DNA from: Atherix ibis
Lineage: Eukaryota > Arthropoda > Insecta > Diptera > Athericidae
NCBI GenBank assembly: GCA_958298945.1
Contig: OY282606.1
Location: 90,713,696 to 90,777,695 of the forward strand
Direction: 5' to 3'
Length of the DNA: 64,000 bases
Shown: in pieces, positions 46,101 through 56,339 of the stretch
How the letters are laid out: the number at the start of each line of letters is the position of its first letter
Numbering within the stretch: the first letter of the stretch is position 1
Program-made: the position numbers and the translations under genes
The notes under the pieces: generated by a model
What the model was told of the DNA's origin: nothing
Database searches by the model: none
The model's input: the letters and a program-made list of their open reading frames with translations, nothing else

Positions 46101-46838
46101 TTATGCCCAAAAAAAAAATTACCCATACCTAAGAACAATAAGAAAGTTATAATTTACCACCATTCATTTTTAACACTACAAATAAATATTTTTCGTTTAA
46201 TTTTTCTTTTTTTTACGAGGTATAATCAGTCAGAAAAGACAGTCTTACAAATAAAAATGTTGCTACAAAATACCGAAAAGCATCAGTGAAATTTATCACC
46301 TCGTCCAACATCAATATTAAAAGTTCTCAAAATGTGCAACAATATTTTTTAGTAAAAGCCAAAAAAATAAAAAAACAATATTATTTTTAACTTATTTTAA
46401 GCATTTACATTGCTACTTTCGAACTTAAACATTTTTACAATATTCAAGATAATAAATTGTTCTAAATTTTAATTAAAAAAAAATTTGTTTAACTAATAAA
46501 TAAATTTTATCCTTTTTATGAAAAAAACTTAGTAAAAAATAAATTAATTTGACAATTACATACTAGAAAAATATAAACTTTTTTATGAATGACCTCTGTT
46601 GGGAAATTTAGGCAACTAATATATTAACGATATATTTTCATACAAAAATACTGGATTATCAATTTTACGATTCAGAAAATACGGCCATTTAATTTGATAG
46701 TTGTCGAAAGTAAATAATATTCAAAATAATATTTATTTAGCTTTAATTTTGGCATTTTATTTTATAAATTTTTTTATTACTAAAAAAATGTGCAAAAGTT
46801 ATAAAAATTTTCTACAAAAATGATGGTTTTGACGCAGT
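43131..46838. other. mostly AT-rich; balanced patches at 43690-44000, 44320-44640 and 45940-46060
   Basis: 43690-44000 is more balanced with CACTCTCTCACT and CACGTG words and an ATG-started 75-codon ORF (43691-43918) that I cannot identify; promoter-like rather than clearly coding. 44320-44640 is discussed as a candidate promoter/leader. 44978-45003 is a C-rich tract (CCCCCTTCCCCCTCACCC). The remainder is A/T-rich with no content recognised. Confidence 0.4.
44573..44601 (-). promoter_or_regulatory. candidate core promoter with C/A-rich leader
   Basis: Minus strand: TATAAT starting at 44601, then 28 bp later CCAGTTC with A at 44573, close to the fly initiator TCAGTY. Downstream sequence AACGAAAACTATTCAAAG, CAACACACACAAGCAC is a typical unstructured fly 5' leader. 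The minus strand stays open for ~80 codons after it but no ATG opens a recognisable protein. Inference from spacing and composition. Confidence 0.25.
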
Positions 46839-46839
46839 T

Positions 46840-47510
46840 AAGTTTGTCCATTTTTTGGAATAAAATTTTCATAAGCGACGAGGCTCATTAAACAAAATTA
46901 TTATATATAGGGTTCTGAGAAACCCTAAACTGATTATGATGAAGTTATTAAATCTTGTGAAAAATGATTATCTGATCTGTATTTTAATCTGAAAATGTCA
47001 TTTCTTTGAAAATGAACAAGGAAAGACTGTTACGGTCAATTCTAGGCTCTGTGGCTGTATGTGAACCAACTTTCTTTTATCTGAAATTAAAATTTTTAAC
47101 CTGGGTCATATTATATTAATAATATGATACCAAAAAGCCCCACAACTATACTAATTTTGCCTTTCTTATGACATAAGTTGGCAGATCGCGTAAATTCAAG
47201 TAGCGGTGATCTTAATTGGCCTCAAAGATTATGCGATGTTATGCCGTTAGAGTTTTTCTTATGAAATTATGCAAAAATTGAGTTAATGCAGACTATTGTC
47301 AAATATTAAAAACAAAATCCACCAAGTAACAGCTAAAAATTTTCGAAACATCCCAAAAAAACTATCTCAAAAGGAACGAGTTTTCCAATAAGTTTTATCC
47401 AAAGTTAAATAATATTATTATAATGGCATAATTTATTAAATATAAAAATATAATAATTTTATCAAAATCTAAATTTTGAATATATTTAATTAAATTTATT
47501 TTCCGAAACA
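46840..47510 (+). mobile_element. DUF4817-type transposase relic
   Basis: In broken + frames: FWNKIFISDEAH (46855-46892; family F..N..FSDEAHF), YIGF-ETLN, ENEQGKTVTVNS-like text near 47015, then GDLNWPQRLCDVMPLEFFL near 47202-47258 (family GDVNWPPRSCDLTPLDFFLWG) and NYAKIELMQT. The tail (ATAATGGCATAATTTATTAAAT, TCAAAATCTAAATTTTG) matches the tail at 12.63-12.71 kb. The MWFQQDG block is not recognisable. Confidence 0.7.
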
Positions 47511-50415
47511 AAAATGGACTAATACTTTTAGTGTACAAAAAACAATGAAAAAACATTTTAGTTTTAATTAATCAAAATCAATAAAAATAAATTTAAGATT
47601 AATTACGAAAATTTAAAGGACAGGAAAGAATTTCTCTTTCCCCCTTGTTTTATGATAAAATTCTCAAATATCATACAGTTCATAACCTACTAAATCTTAA
47701 CGTAAATTTAACAGGAAAAAATATCATAAAAAAAAATAAAACAGAAATTCAACAAAAAAAACATAGAAATATTAATAGTGTAACTACTACTGTAAAGAAT
47801 CTGATTTGATGTCGCATATTTTACTTTATGAGGTCATGATCTAATCGCATATCAGAAAACATATCCAATTGTCCCCAATTAATAAAATTCAAATAAATTC
47901 TTCTCACCTTATTTTATGTATTTTATTTTATTTTCGTTGATATTTTTATCTTCCTTTTTTTTTTTGAATCTAGTCTCTCTGATGTTCATACTTCTTTTAA
48001 AAACTATAATTTTTATCTAGTTATCATTCACATCTCTGTCTGTCTCTCTCTTTCTCTGGATGATTAAGCTTTTGGATTTTGTGAGTTTTATTATTCCTAA
48101 GCTTATCTTGACAATTTTGTTTTCTGTTCATCTATTTCCGTACAACCAAAATAGCTACTCTCGTATATTTAAAAAAAAAAATAAAAAAATAAAGCATAAA
48201 TTAAACATTCATCTGATATTTTTTATATTATCAGAAAAATACCAAGAAATCATTTATTACGTAGTATTCTTATCCATCAGAAGTCAGATCAATTATCATC
48301 TGAAGAATAAAATTGTTTTTTTCTTCTTCATTTTTTTTTTTGAAGATAGACGAAACCATTTGAATGAAGATGGATAAACGCTACCAAAATGTTTAAGAAA
48401 CTGATATAAAATCGAAGAGGGAAAAATAATAAGAATAAGAAGCCCAAAAACAGAAAGACCAGAATCGGAGACTTAGTTTAGCGTCATGTACTTATATAGG
48501 TAACGATTATTTTAGCTACTGGCCATGTTGCTGAAGCTTCTGGTCATATAGTCGTAAGATTGCCTCCCAAATCGAAATCGAAAAGGTACCAAATTACATG
48601 TGATCACAGACGAAGATCATGGCTCAAAACTCCGGTAGCAAAATACCCCAAGCCATATACGTTCATATGACATGACATGGCGATTGCGGGAGTCACACTG
48701 CTTTCCGACGACCGATGTACGAATAGATGTACAGACAGGTAGCAGGTAGTTATGAATGGGCACATATGGTATATGGAAAAATGTGCTTTTTATTTGATTT
48801 GTTGCAGCAATAATACAAGAGAGAACCTCAGTAATACAATAATTTTGAGTTGTTTTTATTGTCAGTCGCTATACCCGCCTGCCTCTATATACATATGTAC
48901 ATACTCGTATATGCGGACGCACGCCAAAGCGTGACTATAGAGTGTGGAAGGTCCAAAGACAAGTGCGTGCGTAACTCCTGCAAGAAGACCTAACCGTTCA
49001 ACGGCAGTCACTCTTTGTTGATTCCAATCCAGATTTCGATTTTGACTCTTAATTCGATACCGTTTATTTCAATGCCGAGGATCACACCAGCCCAAAACCA
49101 AAGCAACTTCAAACAGTTTTTCGATAAAATCAGGCATCAATCAGTTATGCTCACGTCCGATATATGGTGTTGTGGTTGTTTGTGTTTAGTAGCAGTACTA
49201 CGAAAAGACATTAAACAACGTACGACATCGTGCAGGCACCTGTGTAGCCATACCTGTGTACCTACTTACTCGTACATGTGCTCACATATCACCACATACG
49301 AGTACTCGTATGAGTTCCGAGCAGTTTCATTCTGAAGATCAACAAATCAAAAAAAAAAAAAAAAAACTCAGAGCACATACTAATGCTCAAATTTGTCTAT
49401 AAACTGAAGATGTGGACAATTCAATAGGTGATCCGAACAGAAGGGGGGGGGGGGGGAGGGGGGGAGGGTTTATGGAAAGGCCAGAGAATCGAGGCCAGAT
49501 TTCAGAATCGCTAAATCCAAATCCGAATGAGTGGCAGAAGTTCAGGTTTGTAGGTCTTCATGGATCTAATCTGTGAGCCAATGATGATTAATTGATGGTC
49601 TATGACAATTTTTTCTTATTATTCTATGGCCAACGTGTGGTTATTCTTCTATTTTGTTCAATTGTCATTTAATTCCTTCTCGCCTGTCTGTGCTGGTTGC
49701 GTACATAATCTATCCTGTGACCATTTGTCTACAAGAAGTCGCCTGCCTTGTCACATCGCATTCGCTTCTAGATGGAATCGAATGGATTACAAGATTGGAT
49801 AGGATACGTATCCTTGTGTCGATCACAAATCGATTTATGAGAATCTTCTGTCGGACAGCTCCTTTTTACCACCGCTAATATTACTATTTCTATTCACAAG
49901 CAATTTTCTTCTTATTGATTTGATTGTTCAAATCGTTATTCTGTAAGTTATTGTTGTTACTTTTAGCTGTACTGGAGGTATTCTCAACTGAATAATATAC
50001 ACTATTTGAAAGGTATTGTATTCAATTTTTGTTTAGTTTTTTTCCTCATTCTATTACGATGGTACTAAATACATAACGCTTTGTTAAATTGAGACCTTGA
50101 ACGATGCAATTCGATTCTGAGAAGTCAATAAAAATTCAATTCTTCAACTAAATGATTTGATCATCTACCTCACATGAAGAAATCATCCCCATAATCGGTA
50201 GCTACTCACAATTAAGTACTTAAAAATGGAAATTGATTATTTTTTATTGTTGTTGGTTTTTTCTTAATAGAAACTCTGTTATTTTATTTATAACAACAAA
50301 TGAATTTTTACTCTTTTACAAATAATTAAAATTTGGTTTTTTATCCCAACTGAAATTGAATTTTTCACATTTAATTTATATTAAAACAATTTATTGACAA
50401 AATTGATTAACACAT
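47511..50415. other. AT-rich then balanced host-like sequence
   Basis: 47511-48460 is A/T-rich; a minus-strand donor match AAG/GTGAGA ends at 47908, downstream of a GA-rich run (48030-48060 inverted) and could mark a 5' UTR exon. 48460-49880 is balanced, non-repetitive and probably host promoter, UTR or intron sequence; + strand 49015-49335 is open for 106 codons from a TTG and 49654-49878 for 75, but neither gives a protein I recognise. 49443-49468 is a G-run (separate entry). 49880-50415 is A/T-rich. Confidence 0.4.
49443..49468 (+). repeat. G-run, G-quadruplex-prone
   Basis: G14-A-G7-A-G3 in one 26-base block, immediately followed by TTTATGG. It is exceptional in this AT-rich window and able to form a G-quadruplex. 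Confidence 0.95.
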
Positions 50416-50419
50416 TTAT

Positions 50420-51760
50420 TTTAAATCAGGAAATTCTACTGCCATACCTCCTAAGGCTCATATATTGAGCCTCCTAATAAATACCCTTACAGAGTTGAAT
50501 TCTGACCACAGTCCTATGCTATTAACTCTTGATACTAAAAATTCATCCTGACTAGACTAATTAATGGGATAGTTGACTGGACCTTATTTAGAAACGAACT
50601 AGACCATCTAAAAACTGAACACCTTACTATAAATATACAAAACTTTGTAGAAAAAGCCCACATTAAACATAATAGCAAACCAACTGGACAACAAAATTAC
50701 TCTTCAAACGTACAGACCTTAATAATGGAAAAAGGAAAAGTTGGCGCACAATGGCAACTCTCCAGAATGCCTAGTTATAAACAGAAGCTAAAGCGACTCT
50801 ACAACGAGAACTACCAACAGAAATTCAAAAATTTCAAAATGAACGATCAAAACTGTGTACTAGAAATATTACAGATAACATTTCACTTCCTATGAGTTCT
50901 CTACCCCATCTGAATTTTACGCCATCTGAAAATTAAATATTTAATCCATTAACTTCCTAATAAAAAAAAGCTCTTGGTTATGATTTAATAACTGCTCCTA
51001 TTCTCAAACAAATCTCCAAGAAAACTCTCCTCTTCATCGCCTACATATTCAATAGTATTCTTCTTACCACTTATTTTCCCATACTTTGGGAGTAAATTTC
51101 CCTCAAAAAAAATAAGTGGGAGTAAATTCCCCATCTTCGTATAGGCCTATCAGATTATTACCAATTGTTGGTAGAATTTTTGAAAAACTTCTTTTAAAAC
51201 GCCTTTACCCTATCCTTGAAAATGTCAATATTATCCCCTAGATATATGACATGCTTTTGATCGGGTGTTGTGGTACCCTTGACTACTCTGTAAACTCAAA
51301 ACTATCTTATTTTAAAATTATATATCTTCCAACGTCACTTTCAAACAGTTATTAACACAGAAAATTCTAGAAAATATACTCTATCGCAGCTGGTATCCCT
51401 CAAGGTAGTATCCTTGACCCACTCCTATATAATATTTATACCTTTGATATCCCAACTAATTCCAAAACTTTGACTGTCACCTATGCGGATGATACCGCTA
51501 TTCTTGCATTCCACAAAATACCTACAAACCAATTTTAAAACTTTCCAAGACTGGTTTACGTGGTGGACAGTGAAGGTAAATAAGCAGAAAAGTGTTCATG
51601 TTACCTTTACCCTGTGCAAGAATCCACCCATTCCCACACAACTTAAGACAAAGTACGCTACCTGGGACTAAACCTAGACAAACGACTTACTTGGAATCCT
51701 CACACAAAATTAAAAAGACTTACATTTAACACACGTTATCGACTACTACTTAGACAACTA
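50420..51760 (+). mobile_element. Jockey-like LINE, endonuclease end to RT (5' part)
   Basis: This is the best-preserved LINE in the window. + strand blocks in order: ELNSDHSPMLLTL (50494-50532, endonuclease end), a linker with QWQLSRMPSYKQK, KKALGYDLITAPILKQISKK (~50967-51025), AAGIPQGSILDPLLYNIYTF (51388-51447), TYADDTAIL (51479-51505) with the catalytic YADD intact, WTVKVNKQKSVHVTFTL (~51568-51615), then the LTW.PHT.LKRL.F..RYRLLLRQL region ending at 51760. Stops and frameshifts break it between blocks. It continues at 53435 after a 1674-bp insertion. Confidence 0.82.
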
Positions 51761-53013
51761 TCAGGTATATAAGCTTAAATCCGCTGTTTTTAAGTCAAAA
51801 AAATGCATTCAAAGTACTTGCCCTCGCTAGCTACACTTTTTTCCCATCTCTTGGACAATTTGTGGATACCACGCCAAAAACATTCCTTCTCTTTCGAGGC
51901 AAATCCCTCATCAAGCCATTTTCGGACGTCTTCGTAAGAATCAAAGTGCTGCTCAGCAAGCGGGTGGCCCATCGATGAAAACAGGTGGTAGTCGGAAGGG
52001 GCCAGATCTGGTTAATAATCGGGGTGGGATAGCACCTCCCAGTTGAGTGTCTCCAAATAGATTCGGACCATTTTTGTTGTGTGCGATGGTGCGTTGTCGT
52101 GGAGGAAAATCAGCTTGTCATGTGTTTGTTGATAATCCGTCATTTTTTCACGCAGAGCACGGTGCAATTTGATCAGTTGTTGGTAATAGCGGCGGACATT
52201 GAAAGTTTCACCAGGTTCAACATCTCATAGTAGACAATACTCTGCTGATCCCACCAAACGCACAGCATCGTCTTCCGTCCGAAGCGATTTGGTCTTGGGG
52301 AAGATGTTGATGGTTGGCCGGGATCAACCCACGATTTCTTACGTTTAGGATTGTCGAAATATATCCACTTTTCATCGCCTATCACAATCCGATGCAGAAA
52401 CGACTTTCTTTTTTGTCTGGTCAGCAAGATTTCGAATGTGTTTTGGCGTCGCTGTATCTGCCTATTGTTCAATTCATGCGGCAACCCATTTTCCGATATT
52501 TTCAATCTTCCCCATGGCACGCAGGCGCATGGAAATGGATGGTTGAGTAACACCCAATGGCTCCGGGAGCATTTTTTGTGATTGGGTATCGTCTTCGTCC
52601 AAAAGAGCCTGCAATTGATGGTGCTCAACCTTCCTAGGCCGATTTTCTCGCTTCTTGTTCCACAAGTCAAAATTGTCGTTTTTGAACCGACGAAACCAAT
52701 CTCGGCATGTTATTTCCGATAAAACACTGTTAGCGTAGGCCTCCATAAGCATTCGATACAATTCGTCAGACGATTTCTTCAAATTGAAGCAGAAAAGCAG
52801 AGCTTCCCGCATATGCTCTTCTTCTGGCACAAAACTAGACATGATTAACAAAGGAAAAATGTATGTTGTTGTAAGAAATTGCTGATAATGTGCACTGATT
52901 AATATTGACAGATGTCAAACTCATAAAAGAAAAGTATGGCGTGCCCATGGTAGCTTAATACGCTCACTCACGCCATCTATGACCAAACAGCGGATTTAAG
53001 CTTATATACATGG
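51761..53013 (-). mobile_element. Mos1-like mariner, copy C
   Basis: 1253 bp; left end TCAGGTATATAAGCTTAAAT after TA, right end inverted CCATGTATATAAGCTTAAAT before TA (53014-53015). Transposase on the minus strand. The right junction (CATGGTAAAACTTTAAG) is the same as in copy B (CTTGGTAAAACTTTAAG), so B and C descend from one insertion into a DUF4817-type element. Confidence 0.9.
51790..52842 (-). pseudogene. mariner (mauritiana-type) transposase, two frameshifts and a stop
   Basis: Starts MSSFVPEEEHMREALLFCFN at 52842; GVTQPSISMRLRAMGKIEN; then a one-base insertion near 52483 (one extra A in GCAACCCA versus copy B); WVPHELNNRQIQRRQN-like text; FLHRIVIGDEKWIYFDNPKR (first D); TMLCVWWDQQSIVYYEML; a one-base deletion near 52216; HDNAPSH (second D); HPDY-PDLAPSDYHLF with the Ser codon before the third D turned into TAA; WLDEGFASKEKE and SVASEGKYFE. 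It extends eight residues beyond the usual end. N-terminal 120 codons are open. Confidence 0.88.
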
Positions 53014-53434
53014 TAAAACTTTAAGTTGCCATCGTAAATACGATTTTTGACGTAGCGGTACAAGAAAAAATCCAACGGCGTCAAATTACGTGATCTTGGT
53101 AGTCGATTTGCATAATCAAATGTCCAAATTACTCATCCTGGGACTTTTGTCATGTTATGTGGCTCGTGGTGCCGCCTTGTTGAAACCACATATCGTCTAG
53201 ATTAAAATATGCAAGTTCATATCAAAAAATTGTATTATAATGCGGCCATAGCACTAAGAATTACCAAATACCTGCCAATGACACCTTCAGAACAAAATGC
53301 CCACCAAAAAGCCATTTTTCACAGAAACAATAACTTTTTCAAAATCACTTGTGGGTGTTCAGAGCCTCATATATGTTAACTTTGAGTATTATAGTATCCA
53401 TTTAGAGCAAAAACTGAATCTCATATACACCTGC
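53014..53434 (-). mobile_element. captured DUF4817-type transposase segment
   Basis: Minus strand: LDDMWFQQGGTTSHIT (53159-53206) and DYANRLPRSRNLTPLDFFLY (53050-53115), closely matching 42580-43000 at nucleotide level. Homology to that copy ends near 53424 at GAATCTCAT, where the sequence switches to ATACACCTGC. Confidence 0.78.
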
Positions 53435-53850
53435 TAGACAATAGATGAAAATTGACAACACAATTTTAAAACCAATATGGACATACGGAATTGAATTCTG
53501 CAGTTCTACCAAGCATTCCAATTCCTCTTTAATCCAATCACTTCAAACTAAAATCCTCCGAAAAATTGTTGATGCTCCATTCTATGTTTGTAACAAAGTT
53601 AGTCATTGTGACCTAAATATTCCCTTTTGTGTACATACATTTTGTGTTCCTCGTTATATAAAGTTTCTTTGCCGATTATCGTACCACAATAATCCTCTTA
53701 TTAGAAAACTCTCCTCTCTTACTTTCCCCATAAACACTCATTGGCGTTTAAAGGGAATTCTTGAGGCGTTAACATATCTCGTTAGGTAGACAAAGACCAA
53801 TGGGTGTTTACTCTCGTCAATCTCCTTTTATTGAAGCATCTCGGGTCATA
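53435..53850 (+). mobile_element. Jockey-like LINE, C-terminal part
   Basis: Open + frame for 114 codons: MKIDNTILKPIWTYGIEF, SSTKHSNSSLIQSLQTKILR, KIVDAPFYVCNKVSHCDLNI, RYIKFLCRLSYHNNPLIRKL, PINTHWRLKGILEALTYLVR. This is the standard C-terminal region of the family and continues the element interrupted at 51760. Confidence 0.8.
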
Positions 53851-53929
53851 AAATCTACTTCGTACATTCTAGATACGAAAAAAAACCAATAACTTACAAA
53901 AAAAATATATATTTTTAGAGGTTATCTGG

Positions 53930-54240
53930 TTGTGTAGCTTGTGGTGCCATTTTGTTAAAACCACATACTATGATCCACATAAATATCTTCACGTTCTGAT
54001 ACACCAAATATGGTAATTGTACGGTCATAACGATAGAAGTGATGGTAAAAAGAGTTCACTTCTTCAAAAATGGCTTTTCCACGGTCAATTATATGATTTT
54101 GCAGTCTTAACTATGACGTATTTATTGAAATATATTTTTAACAGCTGTGAAATGACAGGACTGTACTTTCCAAACTATGAATGCAATATTACAGAAACGG
54201 CGTAAATCAGTGGGGGCCAATTTTAAAGTTCAGTATGCAA
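53930..54240 (-). mobile_element. DUF4817-type transposase relic, internally deleted
   Basis: Minus strand: leader word AGTTTGGAAAGTACAG near 54160-54175 (shared with the 38.6-kb copy), ACAGCTGT nearby, then a jump to HSMWF-QNGTTSYT (~53940-53985). The middle of the gene is missing. Confidence 0.6.
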
Positions 54241-54874
54241 TTGACGTGGTTCCATTTTCATAAATTATGTCATTATGCCATAAGCAAATAGATTTGTTAA
54301 TATTGCGGATTTTGTTGTTTGATGGTATACGTTTTTGAAATTTTCAATAAAACGCATTATGATATTTTTTAATTTTATATATTTCATTACATATTATTTA
54401 TTAAAACAGAATTTATAAGTGGAATACTATAAAAATATAAATTGTAAATTATTCTTTAAAAAATTTCTATTACGAAAACTAAATGTCAGTAGGTGTCATG
54501 TCCGCATAAAAAAATATACTCAAATGTATGCAAGCAGTTCGATTTCTCGCCGCTTTTCTCTTTGATTTAAGCCCCTTAGTAACAAGTAAATGTATTACTT
54601 AATATTAAGAAACTTGAAAATGTGTCAAGAATAAATTCCCAATGAAAGAATATAACTTGTTATAACGACAAACACAAATATTTGACAATTTCGAAAAAAT
54701 TTATTTTTCGAAATTGTCAAATATTAAAAATTTGACAATTTCGAGAAAATAATCAATATAATTTGTGTGTGTGTTTTTTTGAATATTATAATTTACTACA
54801 AATTTTACTTATAAAATGAATTTTGAGATATCCGCCTTTTCGCGAAAAATGACGGGTTCACACTGTAGATCTTA
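54241..54874. other. AT-rich stretch, no gene seen
   Basis: A/T-rich; contains the inverted repeat at 54677-54725. Nothing else recognised. Confidence 0.45.
54677..54725. repeat. 22-bp perfect inverted repeat, 5-nt loop
   Basis: Arms 54677-54698 and 54704-54725 (AATATTTGACAATTTCGAAA and complement) around ATTTA. A third, direct partial copy (TTTGACAATTTCGAGAAAAT) begins at 54731. Confidence 0.95.
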
Positions 54875-55720
54875 TCTCTGCGGTAATCAATGGAAGAACT
54901 GTGAATTGAAAAGTGTATATTCTAGTATAGTCAGAGTAACTGGAACACTTACATGAGAGACTTTGGCAGCCCCGAGAAATTAACTGGACTGACCATGCTA
55001 CTGTGAGAAGAAGAATAAACGCGATCGAATTACTTTCCTCACCATTTAACATCAATAATGGTCTTCGGTAAAAGAACACATTTTAAGCTGGCGCTGGAAA
55101 GAGATATTCGGGACTTGGGAGCCAGTATGAGGAGTGTGTACTTGTCACATTGGGTTTGCCCAGATTTTACCATATTACGTTGTGGTAGTAGTGTCAGCCT
55201 TGAAGACAAGACCAACTAGTACTAGTCGAATACAGATGGGAGACTTCAGCCCAAAAGAATTTAATCATTCTCCTTTCTGAGGTCAAGGATCACGATTACT
55301 CAATCTAAATTAATAACGTTCCAAAATTTTGACTATGAAATTGAAGTTACTGCTGCACAGGACAAACCTTATGTACACTTTGGAAGTTTGGCTTCCCAGT
55401 TAAGACCAATGCAGAAAGATCTTTGGCCTCCTACATGAGTCTGGCCTCCTACAAGCTTAGTAGACTGTGGTGGTGGGCTGAACTTTTAATTCTAATGGTT
55501 GTGAAGAAAGTTCATCTTTATCGTCGATAAGGTAAAGTCTGCCTGGAAAGTCAGCCGTGGCATCATTTATGATACCAAAGGGCAAGTCAGGCATTTCTTT
55601 CGGTGCAGCAAGACTGTTATCCAGTTCACTAAAAATATTCTCAGATGTCTGATGTTCTTTATTTCAGCAGACCTACACTAGGCTTCCGGCTGTCAAGTCT
55701 GGGTCTATTTTTAATTACTA
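54875..55720. other. unidentified GC-richer block, probably repeat-derived
   Basis: The longest GC-balanced block in the right half, without a frame open for more than ~75 codons. On the minus strand two frames are locally open near 55505-55690 (for example DLPFGIINDATADFPGRLYL), on the + strand fragments such as VKSAWKVSRGIIYDTKGQVR. 55185-55255 contains a box-A-like TGGTAGTAGTG, a partial box-B-like AGTCGAATAC and a 5S-like GATGGGAGAC. It could be an old retroelement, a pseudogene or a SINE with flank; I cannot identify it. Confidence 0.3.
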
Positions 55721-56339
55721 TTTTTGTGACTTACCGATTTTATTAATATAAATTTTTATGAAAGATTTATACTAAAATTACTATAACAATAAAAATATAT
55801 CAAAATGTTTATATATAAACACTTCTCATTCTCTGCTTCCTCTCAGCGATAAAACCGAATATCAACAAAGTAGTTAGCCAGAAAATGAATGCGCCATAAA
55901 ACCAAAAAATTATTGCACTTATTCGCAGGTAGCTTATTATAGCATGTCAGTTTTCATAAACAATATATATATTTTTTAAAACAAATAAAATTTTTTGTTT
56001 TTTTAACACATATTTTTTATTGAACTGAAATTTTTTCCAATTTCATTCCTTTCTACTTTCAAACTGAAGACCATCTTAAAAAAATTCATTTTATTCAAAA
56101 AGTCTGTAATGTCAATCACCCCCCTTTTAATGCACAGGTGATGGGCAATTGTCATTTTTTATGTCTTTATATTCATTTGCAAAAACAAACACAAAATATG
56201 TTGGTACGCCTTTCATTTAGAGGATTTTATTTCTGATCTTAATAAATATTTTTTGATTATAAAAAATGAAAAAAAAAATATTATGGAATATGTTCGCCCT
56301 CATAAATGTTTTGTCGATTTCAATTGTGGTTCGAGTAAA
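55721..56339. other. AT-rich stretch, no gene seen
   Basis: A/T-rich sequence leading into the tandem array; nothing recognised. Confidence 0.45.

Larger units (their letters stand above)
51761..53434 (-). mobile_element. composite insertion: mariner C plus captured transposon segment
   Basis: LINE coding text runs to RLLLRQL at 51760 and resumes with DNR-MKIDNTILKPIWTYGIEF at 53435 onward, so everything between was inserted together. TA is duplicated at 51759-51760 and 53435-53436. The left boundary is the outer end of mariner C (TCAGGTATATAAG). The right boundary is not the other mariner end, which lies inside at 53013, but a second TIR-like sequence: ATACACCTGC before TA (inverted GCAGGTGTAT, ten bases, nine matching CCAGGTGTAT). 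Between 53014 and ~53424 is a piece of a DUF4817-type transposase. See findings. Confidence 0.75.

Noticed and set aside
49015..49335. 106-codon open frame in a GC-balanced region
   Set aside because: It opens at TTG rather than ATG, encodes a Cys/Thr/Tyr-repeat end derived from TACGAGTACTCGTA-like words, and shows no exon boundaries I could support.
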